The notes below the pieces were generated by a model that was given only the letters and a program-made list of their open reading frames with translations, ran no database searches and was not told where the DNA came from. This document shows, piece after piece, positions 53,718 to 61,802 of a stretch of DNA of 64,000 bases. The position numbers were made by a program, and so were the translations under genes. The first letter of the stretch is position 1, and each line of letters starts with the position of its first letter. This DNA is from Polycladomyces abyssicola (GTDB lineage Bacteria > Bacillota > Bacilli > Thermoactinomycetales > JIR-001), in contig NZ_AP024601.1 in assembly GCF_018326425.1 (NCBI RefSeq), forward strand, positions 2,964,001 to 3,028,000. The letters run 5' to 3'.

Positions 53718-54920
53718 TCAACCTACCTGCTGATTCAACATTTGTTCGTACAACCGCTTCACCCGTTCGGCGTTTTCTTTCCATGTCAGTGAGCCCGAAA
53801 GGGTGTAGGCGCGCTCGCCCATATCGTGCGCCAATCCTTCTTCTTCGATTAATAAGATGGACAGATAACGCGCCAATTCATCCGCATCTTCCGGCTTGAC
53901 GAGAAAACCGGTCTTCCGGTGTTGAAGAATTTCCGCTATCCCGCCGACATCGGTCGCCACAAACGGTTTTCCACACCCCATCGATTCCAGCAGAATCGAC
54001 GGCAACCCCTCGCTCAAACTGGACAGCACCACCACATCAGCAGCGTTGATCCACAACGGAATTTCGTCATGCGGCTTGCGTCCCTGAAAGAGAACATAAT
54101 CCTGGATCCCCGCTTCTCGGCATTGGCGCTGAAGCTGCGACTTGAGCGGCCCGTCTCCCACCATCACAAGGCGGACGGAAGGGTCCTTCTTCACCAGTTG
54201 GGCAAATGCCGTCAACAGGTGGGACAATCCCTTTACTGGATAAAAGTTTCCGACAAACAGTGCGATTTTGTGTTGTTTATCCAACCCCAACTGTTGCCGG
54301 ACTTCCTTTTGATTTCGGGGGTAAAAGCGGGTCGGATCAAAACCGTTGTAAATGGTGACGGCCTCAATCCCGGCCACCATTTCCAAAGCTTCCTTGCGCA
54401 GGCGGTCACTCACAGCGATGATTTGATCGGACAGACGGAGCGCTTCCTCGGTGTTGCGATATACCCAACGGCTGCGCTTGGGATACAGACGGATATCCGA
54501 ACCGTGGATCGTACTGACAACCGGAACGCCGAACAGTGATTTCAGCTTGCCACCGGCGTGTCCGTCGGGATAAATGGTATGACAATGGATGAGATCAAAC
54601 GGAAACTCCCGACGCAACGCAGTCAAATGGCGGGACAGTGACCAGTAATACAACATGCCGTACATTCCGAAAAAGAATCCCCCGGGAAACATCCAAGTGG
54701 GAACGTAATCGATGATAATGCCGTCCATCACCGTTCGCTTGGGAAATTCCCGGTACGCTTTCCATTTGGGGTACAGCGGAAACCGGGGGATCGGAGAAAC
54801 GACCCGGCACTCGACGCCTGCGGCGGCGAGTGCCTTCACCTGATTGTGCACGAAAATGCCGGACATCGGATTGGCAGGGTTTGGATACATGTGTGAAATG
54901 ACTAATACTTTCAATCGCAT
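53718..54920 (-). CDS. Glycosyltransferase family 4
   Basis: 400-aa GT-B enzyme with MRLKVLVISHMYPNPANPMSGIFVHNQ at the N-terminus, VSTIHGSDIRLYPKR, and the donor-site motif EGLPSILLESMGCGKPFVATDVGGI. It lies 41 bases after the 2-epimerase gene and ends before the wbpB promoter region. Donor sugar unknown; ManNAc3NAcA is a reasonable guess from context. Confidence 0.91.
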   Translation of the reverse strand: MRLKVLVISHMYPNPANPMSGIFVHNQVKALAAAGVECRVVSPIPRFPLYPKWKAYREFPKRTVMDGIIIDYVPTWMFPGGFFFGMYGMLYYWSLSRHLTALRREFPFDLIHCHTIYPDGHAGGKLKSLFGVPVVSTIHGSDIRLYPKRSRWVYRNTEEALRLSDQIIAVSDRLRKEALEMVAGIEAVTIYNGFDPTRFYPRNQKEVRQQLGLDKQHKIALFVGNFYPVKGLSHLLTAFAQLVKKDPSVRLVMVGDGPLKSQLQRQCREAGIQDYVLFQGRKPHDEIPLWINAADVVVLSSLSEGLPSILLESMGCGKPFVATDVGGIAEILQHRKTGFLVKPEDADELARYLSILLIEEEGLAHDMGERAYTLSGSLTWKENAERVKRLYEQMLNQQVG

Positions 54921-54961
54921 GGCTATGTCGATTCCTTTCCATGTAGAATGACCCCTGCGGA

Positions 54962-56026
54962 TTAAAGGTCCGCCGATAAGCGCTCGGCGATGTGGTCTGC
55001 GGCATGTCCATCTCCAAACACCGGCGCGACCGAAGAAAAGTCCACTTCAAACCGTTCCACGGCATCCAGAATCTTGTCGGTATCGGCTCCGACCAGGATG
55101 TTGCATCCCAGCTCCACCGTCTCTGTCCATTCGGTTTCATCCCGCATCGTAATGCACGGGACGGAAACGAAAAAGGCTTCTTTCTGCACCCCGCCGGAAT
55201 CGGTCAGGATCTTCTTGGCGTGGGATTCCAACTGCAGCATGTCCAAATACCCCACTGGTTCGATTACGCGTACATTGGGGTTGTCAATGGTCAACCCGGT
55301 CTGGGCCAACTTACCGCGCGTCCGTGGATGGAGCGGCAGTACAGCCGGCACAGACAATTGGTTCAACGCCCGGACGATTCCCGCCAACCGTTCAGGTACA
55401 TCGGTGTTCTCCGCCCGGTGGAGCGTCACCAATACATATGAACGGGAGGAAAGACCCAAGCGATCCAGCACATTTGACTTCTCATCAGCCAACTGCCGGT
55501 TGTACAACACCGCATCCATCATCACATCCCCCGTCAGATGGACACCATCAGTAATCCCTTCGTTCTTCAGATGACGCACCGCTGTTTCTGTCGGGCAAAA
55601 GAGCCAGCGGGAAACATGGTCAGTCAACACCCGGTTGATCTCCTCCGGCATGCGGCGATTGAAACTGCGAAGACCCGCTTCCACGTGCGCAACGGGGATA
55701 TGCAGTTTGGCAGCGGCCAACGCACCGGCCAACGTTGAGTTGGTATCGCCGTACACCAAGAGACAATCCGGTTTTTCCGCCAACAGCACTTCTTCCACTT
55801 TGGCCAGCATTTCACCCGTCTGTGCACCATGGGATTTGGAACCGACACCCAAGTGGTAATCAGGCGCGGGAATATTCAGTTCCTCGAAAAAAACGTCCGA
55901 CATGGACTTGTCATAGTGCTGTCCCGTATGAACCAACACTTCCGTCCCTTTTTCACGCAATTTGCGGGAGACAGGTGCGGCCTTGATGAATTGGGGTCGT
56001 GCCCCGACAACGGTCACAACTTTCAT
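54962..56026 (-). CDS. wbpI: UDP-sugar C2 epimerase (WecB/WbpI type)
   Basis: 354-aa non-hydrolysing UDP-GlcNAc 2-epimerase family protein. MKVVTVVGARPQFIKAAPVS, HTGQHYDKSMSD, HVEAGLRSFNRRMPEEINR and LTDSGGVQKEAF are family motifs. With wbpABDE next to it, the substrate is more likely UDP-GlcNAc3NAcA, giving UDP-ManNAc3NAcA, than plain UDP-GlcNAc. The start at 56026 follows GGAGGTCG. Confidence 0.88.
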   Translation of the reverse strand: MKVVTVVGARPQFIKAAPVSRKLREKGTEVLVHTGQHYDKSMSDVFFEELNIPAPDYHLGVGSKSHGAQTGEMLAKVEEVLLAEKPDCLLVYGDTNSTLAGALAAAKLHIPVAHVEAGLRSFNRRMPEEINRVLTDHVSRWLFCPTETAVRHLKNEGITDGVHLTGDVMMDAVLYNRQLADEKSNVLDRLGLSSRSYVLVTLHRAENTDVPERLAGIVRALNQLSVPAVLPLHPRTRGKLAQTGLTIDNPNVRVIEPVGYLDMLQLESHAKKILTDSGGVQKEAFFVSVPCITMRDETEWTETVELGCNILVGADTDKILDAVERFEVDFSSVAPVFGDGHAADHIAERLSADL

Positions 56027-56141
56027 CTGCAAACGACCTCCTGGCAAATTTCCCCCCAGGCTACCCACCGCTGAATCAAGGATGAACACCTATTCCTTCG
56101 ACCATAATAAAAACACAGCAACTCAAACGGGAGCGAGCAAA

Positions 56142-56258
56142 ATGAACGAGAAACAGACTCTTCATGAATTCCCTTGTGCGGTGGGGTTGATCAACGGTAT
56201 GATCCTGAGTCTGCCACTGTGGGGATTTATTTATTTCCTTATTCGCATGTGGTTGTGA
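56142..56258 (+). CDS. 38-residue membrane micro-protein, paralogue 2
   Basis: An ATG with GGGAG 7 bases upstream opens a 38-codon frame. After an 11-residue polar head comes CAVGLINGMILSLPLWGFIY, a single helix ending in FLIRMWL. It shares GLIN-x3-LSLP-x-W-x3-Y-x3-R with the product at 38461-38568, and the upstream box at 56097-56115 is 16/19 identical to that at 38411. A hairpin follows at 56284-56312. Function unknown; location in the membrane is inferred. Confidence 0.75.
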   Translation: MNEKQTLHEFPCAVGLINGMILSLPLWGFIYFLIRMWL

Positions 56259-56283
56259 TTGGAAAGGTTTCCTTGACGGAAGG

Positions 56284-56312
56284 AAAGGAAGGCCCGAATG
56301 GGACCTTCCTTT
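56284..56312. terminator. Terminator between the micro-protein gene and fabZ
   Basis: AAAGGAAGG/CCTTCCTTT arms with inner CCC/GGG pairing. It is bidirectional in shape; T-tracts are modest. Confidence 0.65.
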
Positions 56313-56318
56313 ATGAAT

Positions 56319-56753
56319 TTATCGGGGATCAGTGATGGCAAACATCAATTCTCCCTCAGCCACCACTTTCCCATTCACTCTTGCGGTTCCCTGCCCTTTG
56401 CCGAGCGAGCCGCGCAGTTTCACCATCTCCACTTCCAACTCCAACACGTCACCCGGTTTCACTTGCTCTCTGAACCGGAATTTGTCGATTCCAGTGAAAA
56501 ATGCCAACTTACCCCGATTCTCCTCCAAGCCGAGTACGGCGACCGCACCCACTTGTGCCAACGCCTCCACAATCAATACACCGGGCATGACCGGATAATC
56601 GGGAAAATGCCCTTGAAAAAACGGTTCATTGATGGTGACGTTTTTGATTCCGACGGCACGTTTTCCCTCTTCGACCTCCACGATCCGATCCACCAACAAG
56701 AACGGATATCGATGCGGGATGACTTGCTGGATCGCTATGGCGTCCATTTCCAT
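56319..56753 (-). CDS. fabZ: 3-hydroxyacyl-[acyl-carrier-protein] dehydratase
   Basis: 144-aa hotdog-fold dehydratase of type-II fatty acid synthesis. Catalytic His49 ([13 protein letters not shown]) and Glu63 (EALAQ) are present and [11 protein letters not shown] is the N-terminal signature. AAAGGAG precedes the ATG at 56753. In Bacillus fabZ lies near spoIIID and mbl, so its place here is syntenic. Confidence 0.96.
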   Translation of the reverse strand: MEMDAIAIQQVIPHRYPFLLVDRIVEVEEGKRAVGIKNVTINEPFFQGHFPDYPVMPGVLIVEALAQVGAVAVLGLEENRGKLAFFTGIDKFRFREQVKPGDVLELEVEMVKLRGSLGKGQGTARVNGKVVAEGELMFAITDPR

Positions 56754-56901
56754 ATTTTTCGACTCCTTTCCGAACCAAAACACGAGTTGCTGATCCCATT
56801 ATAGCGAATCAAACGGGGGATTGCCACGATGCGGCAGGTATGTTCCGCTTTCAGCCGTTTACAATAAGAACAGTCCCCCATTGAGGGGTTCAAATAAAAA
56901 G

Positions 56902-56930
56902 GGCGCCGAAAGCCTTTCGGCGCCTTTTTT
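56902..56930. terminator. Terminator downstream of the malic enzyme gene
   Basis: GGCGCCGAAAG arms and their complement, with six T on the plus strand and five on the minus strand. It lies 165 bases after the malic enzyme stop, beyond element copy 2. Confidence 0.85.
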
Positions 56931-56934
56931 CCCT

Positions 56935-57060
56935 AAGACCTCAGTCCCGAGGAGTGCAGATCACGAGCAATGTACGTTTCGTTTGGAGGATTTGCCCGTG
57001 ATTCAATTCCGCGCTTCCCGATTCGATGTTCGGTCGGGCTTAGGTCTTGTCGCTCACTTG
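56935..57060 (-). repeat. Intergenic structured element, copy 2
   Basis: Read on the minus strand, about 90 bases after the malic enzyme stop. Arms TCACGGGCAA and TTGCTCGTGA (56961-57001) form a longer stem than in copies 1 and 3, with a G-U pair replacing a G-C pair. The loop holds TCCTCC, the mini-stem CG-AAA-CG (a compensatory swap relative to GC-AAA-GC) and GTACA. GTGAGCGAC at its 5' side matches GCGAGCGAC of copy 1. Confidence 0.65.
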
Positions 57061-57094
57061 GGAGCTTGGTTCAACTAAAAACTCCGTTTCCCCT

Positions 57095-58411
57095 TCACAA
57101 GCCACGACCAGCCACTTCTTCCACTGCCCTGGCTACTTCCCGATGCACTTTGGGGTTGAGGGGGTGCGGAACCAGTTCTCCATCCCGAGTGCAGTCGGCG
57201 ATGGCTTCGGCTGCCACTACCAGCATCTCGTGAGTGATGCGTTTGGCTCCCGCATTCAGTACACCACGGAAAATGCCGGGGAAGCCCAACACGTTGTTGA
57301 CCGAACGTCCGTCAGCAGCAAAACCGGCCCCAGCTTTAAGCGCATCTTCCGGCTCAATCTCCGGTTTCGGGTTGGACAGCGCAAGGATGACTTGTCCTTC
57401 CCGGATCATTTCCGGTTTGATCAACCCAGGTACACCGGTGGTGGAGATGACAATGTCGCACGTTTGCATCAGTTCTTCCAAGCTGTTCAGCGGTTCCCCA
57501 CCGTATGCCGCGAGTCGCTTCTTGGCATCTTCGTTCAAATCGACACCGTGTACGCGTTGGACACCGTAGGCGAGGAACATCCGGCAAATCGCGAGACCCG
57601 CCGCTCCCAGACCAACTTGTCCAACCACTGCTTCCTTTAAATCCACTCCGGCACAACGGCAAGCGGAGATGACAGCCGCCAATGTGACAACCGCGGTACC
57701 GTGCTGGTCATCGTGCATGACGGGAATATCCAACTCTTCCTTCAGCCGGTCTTCCACTTCAAAACAATGCGGCGAACCGATATCTTCCAGCAAAATACCG
57801 CCGAATCCGGGAGAGATCGTTTTGACCGTCCGTACGATTTCATCCGGATCTTTGGTGTTCAACAGAATCGGTACGCCGCTGATCCCTGCAAACCGGTCAA
57901 ACAACGCCGCTTTCCCTTCCATAACCGGCATCCCGGCCACGGGACCGATGTCACCGAGCCCCAAAATAGCGGTACCGTCCGTCACGATGGCAACCGTGTT
58001 GCCGATACTGGTGTAGATGCGCGCTTTTTCCGGATCTTCCTGGATCACCCGGCACACGTTGGCCACGCCCGGCGTATAGACCTGCCGCAAGTCGGCCAGC
58101 GAGCGGATGTCCATTTTACTTTTCATATGGATTTTTCCGCCTTCGTGCGCACGTAGCACGTCGTCGGATACGGTGCGGACCCGGATTCCGCCACCCAGGC
58201 TTTGGATCGCGTCGATGACGGCATGCAATTGCTCCTCGTTCTCACAATGCACGGTAATGTCACGCATGGTGGTGAACGGTCCGATCTGCACCGTGACGAT
58301 GTCTCCGATATCACCGCCCACCGAACCGATAGCGGTTGCTACTCGCCCCAAGTTTCCGGGTTTTGAAGGCGTTTCCACCATAATCGAACGAATGACGTTT
58401 CTCTCAGGCAA
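57095..58411 (-). CDS. NAD-dependent malic enzyme with N-terminal ACT domain
   Basis: Oxidatively decarboxylates malate to pyruvate. About 438 aa: an ACT regulatory domain (about 1-80, SIMVETPSKPGNLGRVATAI), then the malic domain with the catalytic Tyr in QVYTPGVA and Lys in EGKAALF. The metal-ligand segment LEDIGSPHCFEVEDRL, DDQHGTAVV and the NAD-binding domain (GQVGLGAAGLAICR) follow. The ACT fusion suggests control by an amino acid. The start is ambiguous: a TTG at 58411 has AGGGGG at good spacing, while a GTG at 58420 is too close to it. Confidence 0.93.
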   Translation of the reverse strand: MPERNVIRSIMVETPSKPGNLGRVATAIGSVGGDIGDIVTVQIGPFTTMRDITVHCENEEQLHAVIDAIQSLGGGIRVRTVSDDVLRAHEGGKIHMKSKMDIRSLADLRQVYTPGVANVCRVIQEDPEKARIYTSIGNTVAIVTDGTAILGLGDIGPVAGMPVMEGKAALFDRFAGISGVPILLNTKDPDEIVRTVKTISPGFGGILLEDIGSPHCFEVEDRLKEELDIPVMHDDQHGTAVVTLAAVISACRCAGVDLKEAVVGQVGLGAAGLAICRMFLAYGVQRVHGVDLNEDAKKRLAAYGGEPLNSLEELMQTCDIVISTTGVPGLIKPEMIREGQVILALSNPKPEIEPEDALKAGAGFAADGRSVNNVLGFPGIFRGVLNAGAKRITHEMLVVAAEAIADCTRDGELVPHPLNPKVHREVARAVEEVAGRGL

Positions 58412-58444
58412 GAAGGGCACCCCCTGCTTCGTTGACTGAATCCA

Positions 58445-58966
58445 CTACATCAGACGTTGGTTGATCATCTTGAATTGGAATAAATAGATGAGCGTGGTTA
58501 CAAACGAAAGCGCGATCACGCCCCACAAGAAGGACTGCGCAAACGGCAGCTCGAACATCAACAAAAACAACGCGACATAAAACAAAAACGTGGTCAGTTT
58601 CCCTAATGCATTGGCCGGTACGGTTCGTTTCCCGCGAAGATGGAAGAAAGCGGAACCGACGATCATCCCCACGTCGCGAAGGACGATCGCCACACCTGCC
58701 CAAATGCTGATGCGCTCCGATATCAACAACGACAAAAACACGGACAGCATCATCAGTTTATCCGCCAACGGGTCCAGCATGATACCCAATTGGGTCACTT
58801 GCCGGTGTTTTCTAGCCAAATAACCGTCCACCACGTCCGTCAATCCCGCCAAAAGGATGACCCCGAAAGCCCAATACATCCGATTCGGAAGATCGGAAAA
58901 AAAGAGGAATAAGTACAGCGGAATCAACACGAATCGAAAGAGTGTCAACAGGTTGGGCACGTTCAC
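58445..58966 (-). CDS. CDP-alcohol phosphatidyltransferase family protein
   Basis: 173-aa membrane enzyme with about five helices and the complete signature D44-x2-D47-G48-x2-A51-R52-x8-G61-x3-D65-x3-D69 (DVVDGYLARKHRQVTQLGIM...). It condenses a CDP-activated lipid with an alcohol. Size and sequence resemble PgsA, but specificity cannot be read, and it could be a second, special-purpose copy. GTG start behind GGAGGG. Confidence 0.9.
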   Translation of the reverse strand: MNVPNLLTLFRFVLIPLYLFLFFSDLPNRMYWAFGVILLAGLTDVVDGYLARKHRQVTQLGIMLDPLADKLMMLSVFLSLLISERISIWAGVAIVLRDVGMIVGSAFFHLRGKRTVPANALGKLTTFLFYVALFLLMFELPFAQSFLWGVIALSFVTTLIYLFQFKMINQRLM

Positions 58967-59075
58967 ACGGGGTCCCTCCTCACGGCATTCCTACTGTATT
59001 ATACCCGATTTTCGGCATCCAAAAAGACGGCAAGAAAGATCCCGCGCTACCACATGGGCAGGGCGGGGCTTTGAC

Positions 59076-59891
59076 TCACCCGTAGATCAAATCATACAGA
59101 TGCTTCCACAAATCCGGGTTGAATACCTCACCTGGAGGTTGATCCCCCATCACACCATAACCGATCATTAAACCGACTGCCAATACGATGACCCACACCA
59201 ACGGAAGGAATAACAAGGTTTGCTTTACCCACTTGGCTCCTGACCCGCTTTTCTGTGAAATGTCCTTCGGCTCATCCTCAACCTTGTCCGCCGTTGATTG
59301 AGACGGCTCCGGGGTCGATGAGGGTGCATCTTGCACCGCTTCCGCCGCAACCGCGATCGGGGCGGTTGTATCAAGGGGCGCTTCATCGTCTTGGCTCCAT
59401 TTCAGCTTGCCGATCGGTCTTCGAACGGGCTCGTCATCCTCTTCCCATTCGTCCGCCTGATCATCCTGTTCATCGACCTGCGAAGCTTCTTCGATCACCT
59501 TCGGATCTACCTGTTGCTGGCTGAGAGAATCCGGGCTTGTATCGCCTTCCTCACTGTCGGATGGTGTCGCTTTCCCTTCTTCGGCGGACGGTTCCTCTTT
59601 TTCCGGTTCCTGATCTTCCGTCGGTTCCACTGGTGAAACAACCGGCGAAACGGATTCCGCTTCACCATTCGATTCCGGTTCGGTTTCTACCAGGTCAGAG
59701 GATGGGGAGGCAGGATTGATTTCTTTTTCAGTGGGGGTATCCTCGCTCCATTTCCAGTTTCCAAGTTCCGGCTTTCCGGATAAGGTAGGTTGGGCGGAAT
59801 CAGCTTTCTCCACGTTCGATTGTTCAGATTCGGAAATAACCAGATGAGACGTCGAATGGCTGGTATCGGGCTTTTTTTTATCCTCTTGCAT
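59076..59891 (-). CDS. EpuA-domain membrane protein with long acidic N-terminal tail
   Basis: 271-aa protein. Residues 1-220 are low-complexity and strongly acidic (Glu, Asp, Ser and Pro), with a duplicated short motif (GNWKWSEDTP and GKLKWSQDDE). One membrane helix (about 225-246) leads to GLMIGYGVMGDQPPGEVFNPDLWKHLYDLIYG. This matches the C-terminal signature of the EpuA family, usually annotated as DNA-directed RNA polymerase subunit beta in Bacillales although these are small membrane proteins. EpuA proteins are normally well under 100 aa, so the long tail is unusual. It is near spoIIID and murA, as is common. Confidence 0.8.
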   Translation of the reverse strand: MQEDKKKPDTSHSTSHLVISESEQSNVEKADSAQPTLSGKPELGNWKWSEDTPTEKEINPASPSSDLVETEPESNGEAESVSPVVSPVEPTEDQEPEKEEPSAEEGKATPSDSEEGDTSPDSLSQQQVDPKVIEEASQVDEQDDQADEWEEDDEPVRRPIGKLKWSQDDEAPLDTTAPIAVAAEAVQDAPSSTPEPSQSTADKVEDEPKDISQKSGSGAKWVKQTLLFLPLVWVIVLAVGLMIGYGVMGDQPPGEVFNPDLWKHLYDLIYG

Positions 59892-60430
59892 ATGCTAATC
59901 CTCTCCAAACAACTGTTGGATCGACGTGAAAGCGGCTCGTCCACTTTAATGGGAAACATTGTGAAAATGTACACAAAAAGGCTGTCAACCGCTTTCCATC
60001 GTACAAGGGATCTGAAGATGGGTGTTGGGATGCGATCGCCCCCGCCCTTGCCCTGTATCTTTATGTATGGTATGGGGAATGCATCCCGATTGGAACGTTC
60101 GGCATGTTCGTTTCAATGGTACACTGCCGCATCTTCGGTTGTTATCCGCTGATCAGGGTACTGTACCGATCAACCATAGACTCACCAAAGGGATCGTCTT
60201 CATAGATAGAATATATCGCAATTGTTGTTATAAGTCTACACTTCCTGGCAAGGCGGGAAGGGGAAGGGGGAAGAAATGATCCCTGTGGGAAGATCGCAAT
60301 TCAATTATCCAAAAATGATTTATGATTGCCAAAAAAGGGATCATCTCTGTGCAGCTCACTCGGCCCGGACAGATCGCATATATGTAATCGTCAACGGGAA
60401 ACGCGGGTATGAAATGGGCCATCCCAATGG
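59892..60430. other. Gene-free stretch between the EpuA gene and spoIIID
   Basis: About 540 bases with no convincing gene. It holds one widely spaced inverted repeat (ATGATCCCT at 60276 and AGGGATCAT at 60336, loop 51 bases). No tRNA or known small RNA is recognised. In Bacillus mbl follows spoIIID; it is absent here. Confidence 0.5.
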
Positions 60431-60736
60431 TTAAGTGGTGATACTTACCTTTGTGATATTTTTTCCACGAACGTTTTCCTTCTGCTTATGCTTTCGTTTA
60501 TATTTGATCTTGGTGGCTTCTCCTCCCCTTAAATGACGGATCGACTTGTGATATTCCAAAATTTCCTTTACTTGACTGGCGAGTTCGGGGTTAATCTCGG
60601 GTAGTCGTTCCGTCAGATCTTTGTGTACCGTGCTTTTGGAAACACCGAATTCCTTTGCTATCATGCGAACGGTATTTCTAGTTTCCACAAAGTATCGGCC
60701 AATCTTGATAGTGCGCTCCTTGATGTAATCGTGCAC
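60431..60736 (-). CDS. spoIIID: Sporulation transcription regulator SpoIIID
   Basis: 101-aa DNA-binding protein that modifies SigE-dependent transcription in the mother cell. The helix-turn-helix lies at TVRMIAKEFGVSKSTVHKDL (residues 22-41) and is followed by the basic helix LEYHKSIRHLRGGEATKIKYKRKH. The C-terminal tail is about 8 residues longer than in B. subtilis. GTG start behind GGGGG. Confidence 0.96.
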   Translation of the reverse strand: MHDYIKERTIKIGRYFVETRNTVRMIAKEFGVSKSTVHKDLTERLPEINPELASQVKEILEYHKSIRHLRGGEATKIKYKRKHKQKENVRGKNITKVSITT

Positions 60737-60850
60737 TCCCTTCGCCCCCTCTTCAGAATGTCTGCTACATTATATGAGCCGTTTGATCGGTTATTCTCCC
60801 CTTACAAGCCGTGACAAGCCATTTTGCGCGGTTTTTGGCGAACCCTAAAA

Positions 60851-60878
60851 AAAGCCGGAGCTGTTTCGCTCCGGCTTT
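60851..60878 (-). terminator. Terminator of spoIIQ
   Basis: AAAGCCGGAGC/GCTCCGGCTTT arms with a 6-base loop and seven T on the minus strand, 11 bases after the stop. Confidence 0.88.
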
Positions 60879-60889
60879 GTCACGCTTTT

Positions 60890-61558
60890 TTATTTCAAGT
60901 ACAGTTCCGGCTGTACAGATTGATTGCCCTTCCGTACCTCAAAATGGAGGTGGACACCGGCTTCTTTCTCAAAGTTATTTCTTCCGGCTTGGGCGATGAC
61001 ATCACCTTGTTTGACCTCTTGACCCACTTTGACGCGGATATCCGTCAAACTTTGGTATACGGTGATCAAACCGTTTTTGTGCTGAATCTCCACTTGCTGA
61101 CCGACCAACGGATTATGCTCCACTCGAATCACTTTTCCGCTCAATGCGGCGATCACATCGAAACTTTTACCGTCTTTGCGGGCATAGTCGATTCCTGAAT
61201 GCGGCCAATACGTATTGGCGTATTTCACCAATGCCTTTTCTTTGACTTTGGCGGATGAGGTATCGTCATAGTAGCCCATTTGCGCGTCGGCATCGGCGGT
61301 CTTGGCGACCGGTGCCGTCATTTGTTCGGCTTTTTGATCGACCGGCACGGTATTGTGGCTGATTTGCACATCCGTTCCGGGTTTGGTTACCCTGGACTCT
61401 TGCGCGTTTTGGTACAACCAAACCACGGTGAGAATGAGTGCGGCAGCTGCGAGGTAGATGGCCGGAAAAGCCCATTTCTTCGCAAACAGGCGTTTCCATC
61501 GGATTCCCTGCTTCGCATTGTCCATTTGGATCGGTTTATTTGGTTTTTCTGGTTTCAT
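60890..61558 (-). CDS. spoIIQ: SpoIIQ-like M23 (LytM) peptidase
   Basis: 222-aa forespore membrane protein with a cytoplasmic N-terminus, one helix (about 29-48) and an extracellular LytM domain. The zinc ligands His120 and Asp124 (HSGIDYA) and His203/His205 (HLHFEV) are all present. SpoIIQ zips the engulfing membranes by binding SpoIIIAH. B. subtilis SpoIIQ lacks one metal ligand and is inactive, whereas clostridial SpoIIQ is intact, and this one looks intact. The spoIIID-spoIIQ-spoIID-murA order supports the assignment. I could not place a SigF promoter with confidence in 61559-61802. Confidence 0.9.
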   Translation of the reverse strand: MKPEKPNKPIQMDNAKQGIRWKRLFAKKWAFPAIYLAAAALILTVVWLYQNAQESRVTKPGTDVQISHNTVPVDQKAEQMTAPVAKTADADAQMGYYDDTSSAKVKEKALVKYANTYWPHSGIDYARKDGKSFDVIAALSGKVIRVEHNPLVGQQVEIQHKNGLITVYQSLTDIRVKVGQEVKQGDVIAQAGRNNFEKEAGVHLHFEVRKGNQSVQPELYLK

Positions 61559-61802
61559 TTTCCTATCACCTCAGCAACCATTTTGGACACGGGTTTCTCG
61601 TTTTATACCTACCTCTCCCGATTTTTTTCATTTTTTCGAATGGGGAAATGCCTGAAAAGACCCGTGTTTATCCCGACTATTTCGTCGGCTGGTTGAGAGT
61701 TTTACTTGATAGGAAAGACGAAACATCATGCTTCGATCCGTTCGTTTCTAGGTCCATTTGGGCGTTGTCATCCCTTCAGGACAGAGCATATCGGTCACAC
61801 CT

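Noticed and set aside
60276-60344. Inverted repeat ATGATCCCT ... AGGGATCAT as a small RNA gene
   Set aside because: The loop is 51 bases, no promoter or terminator accompanies it, and short 9-base repeats at this distance can occur by chance.
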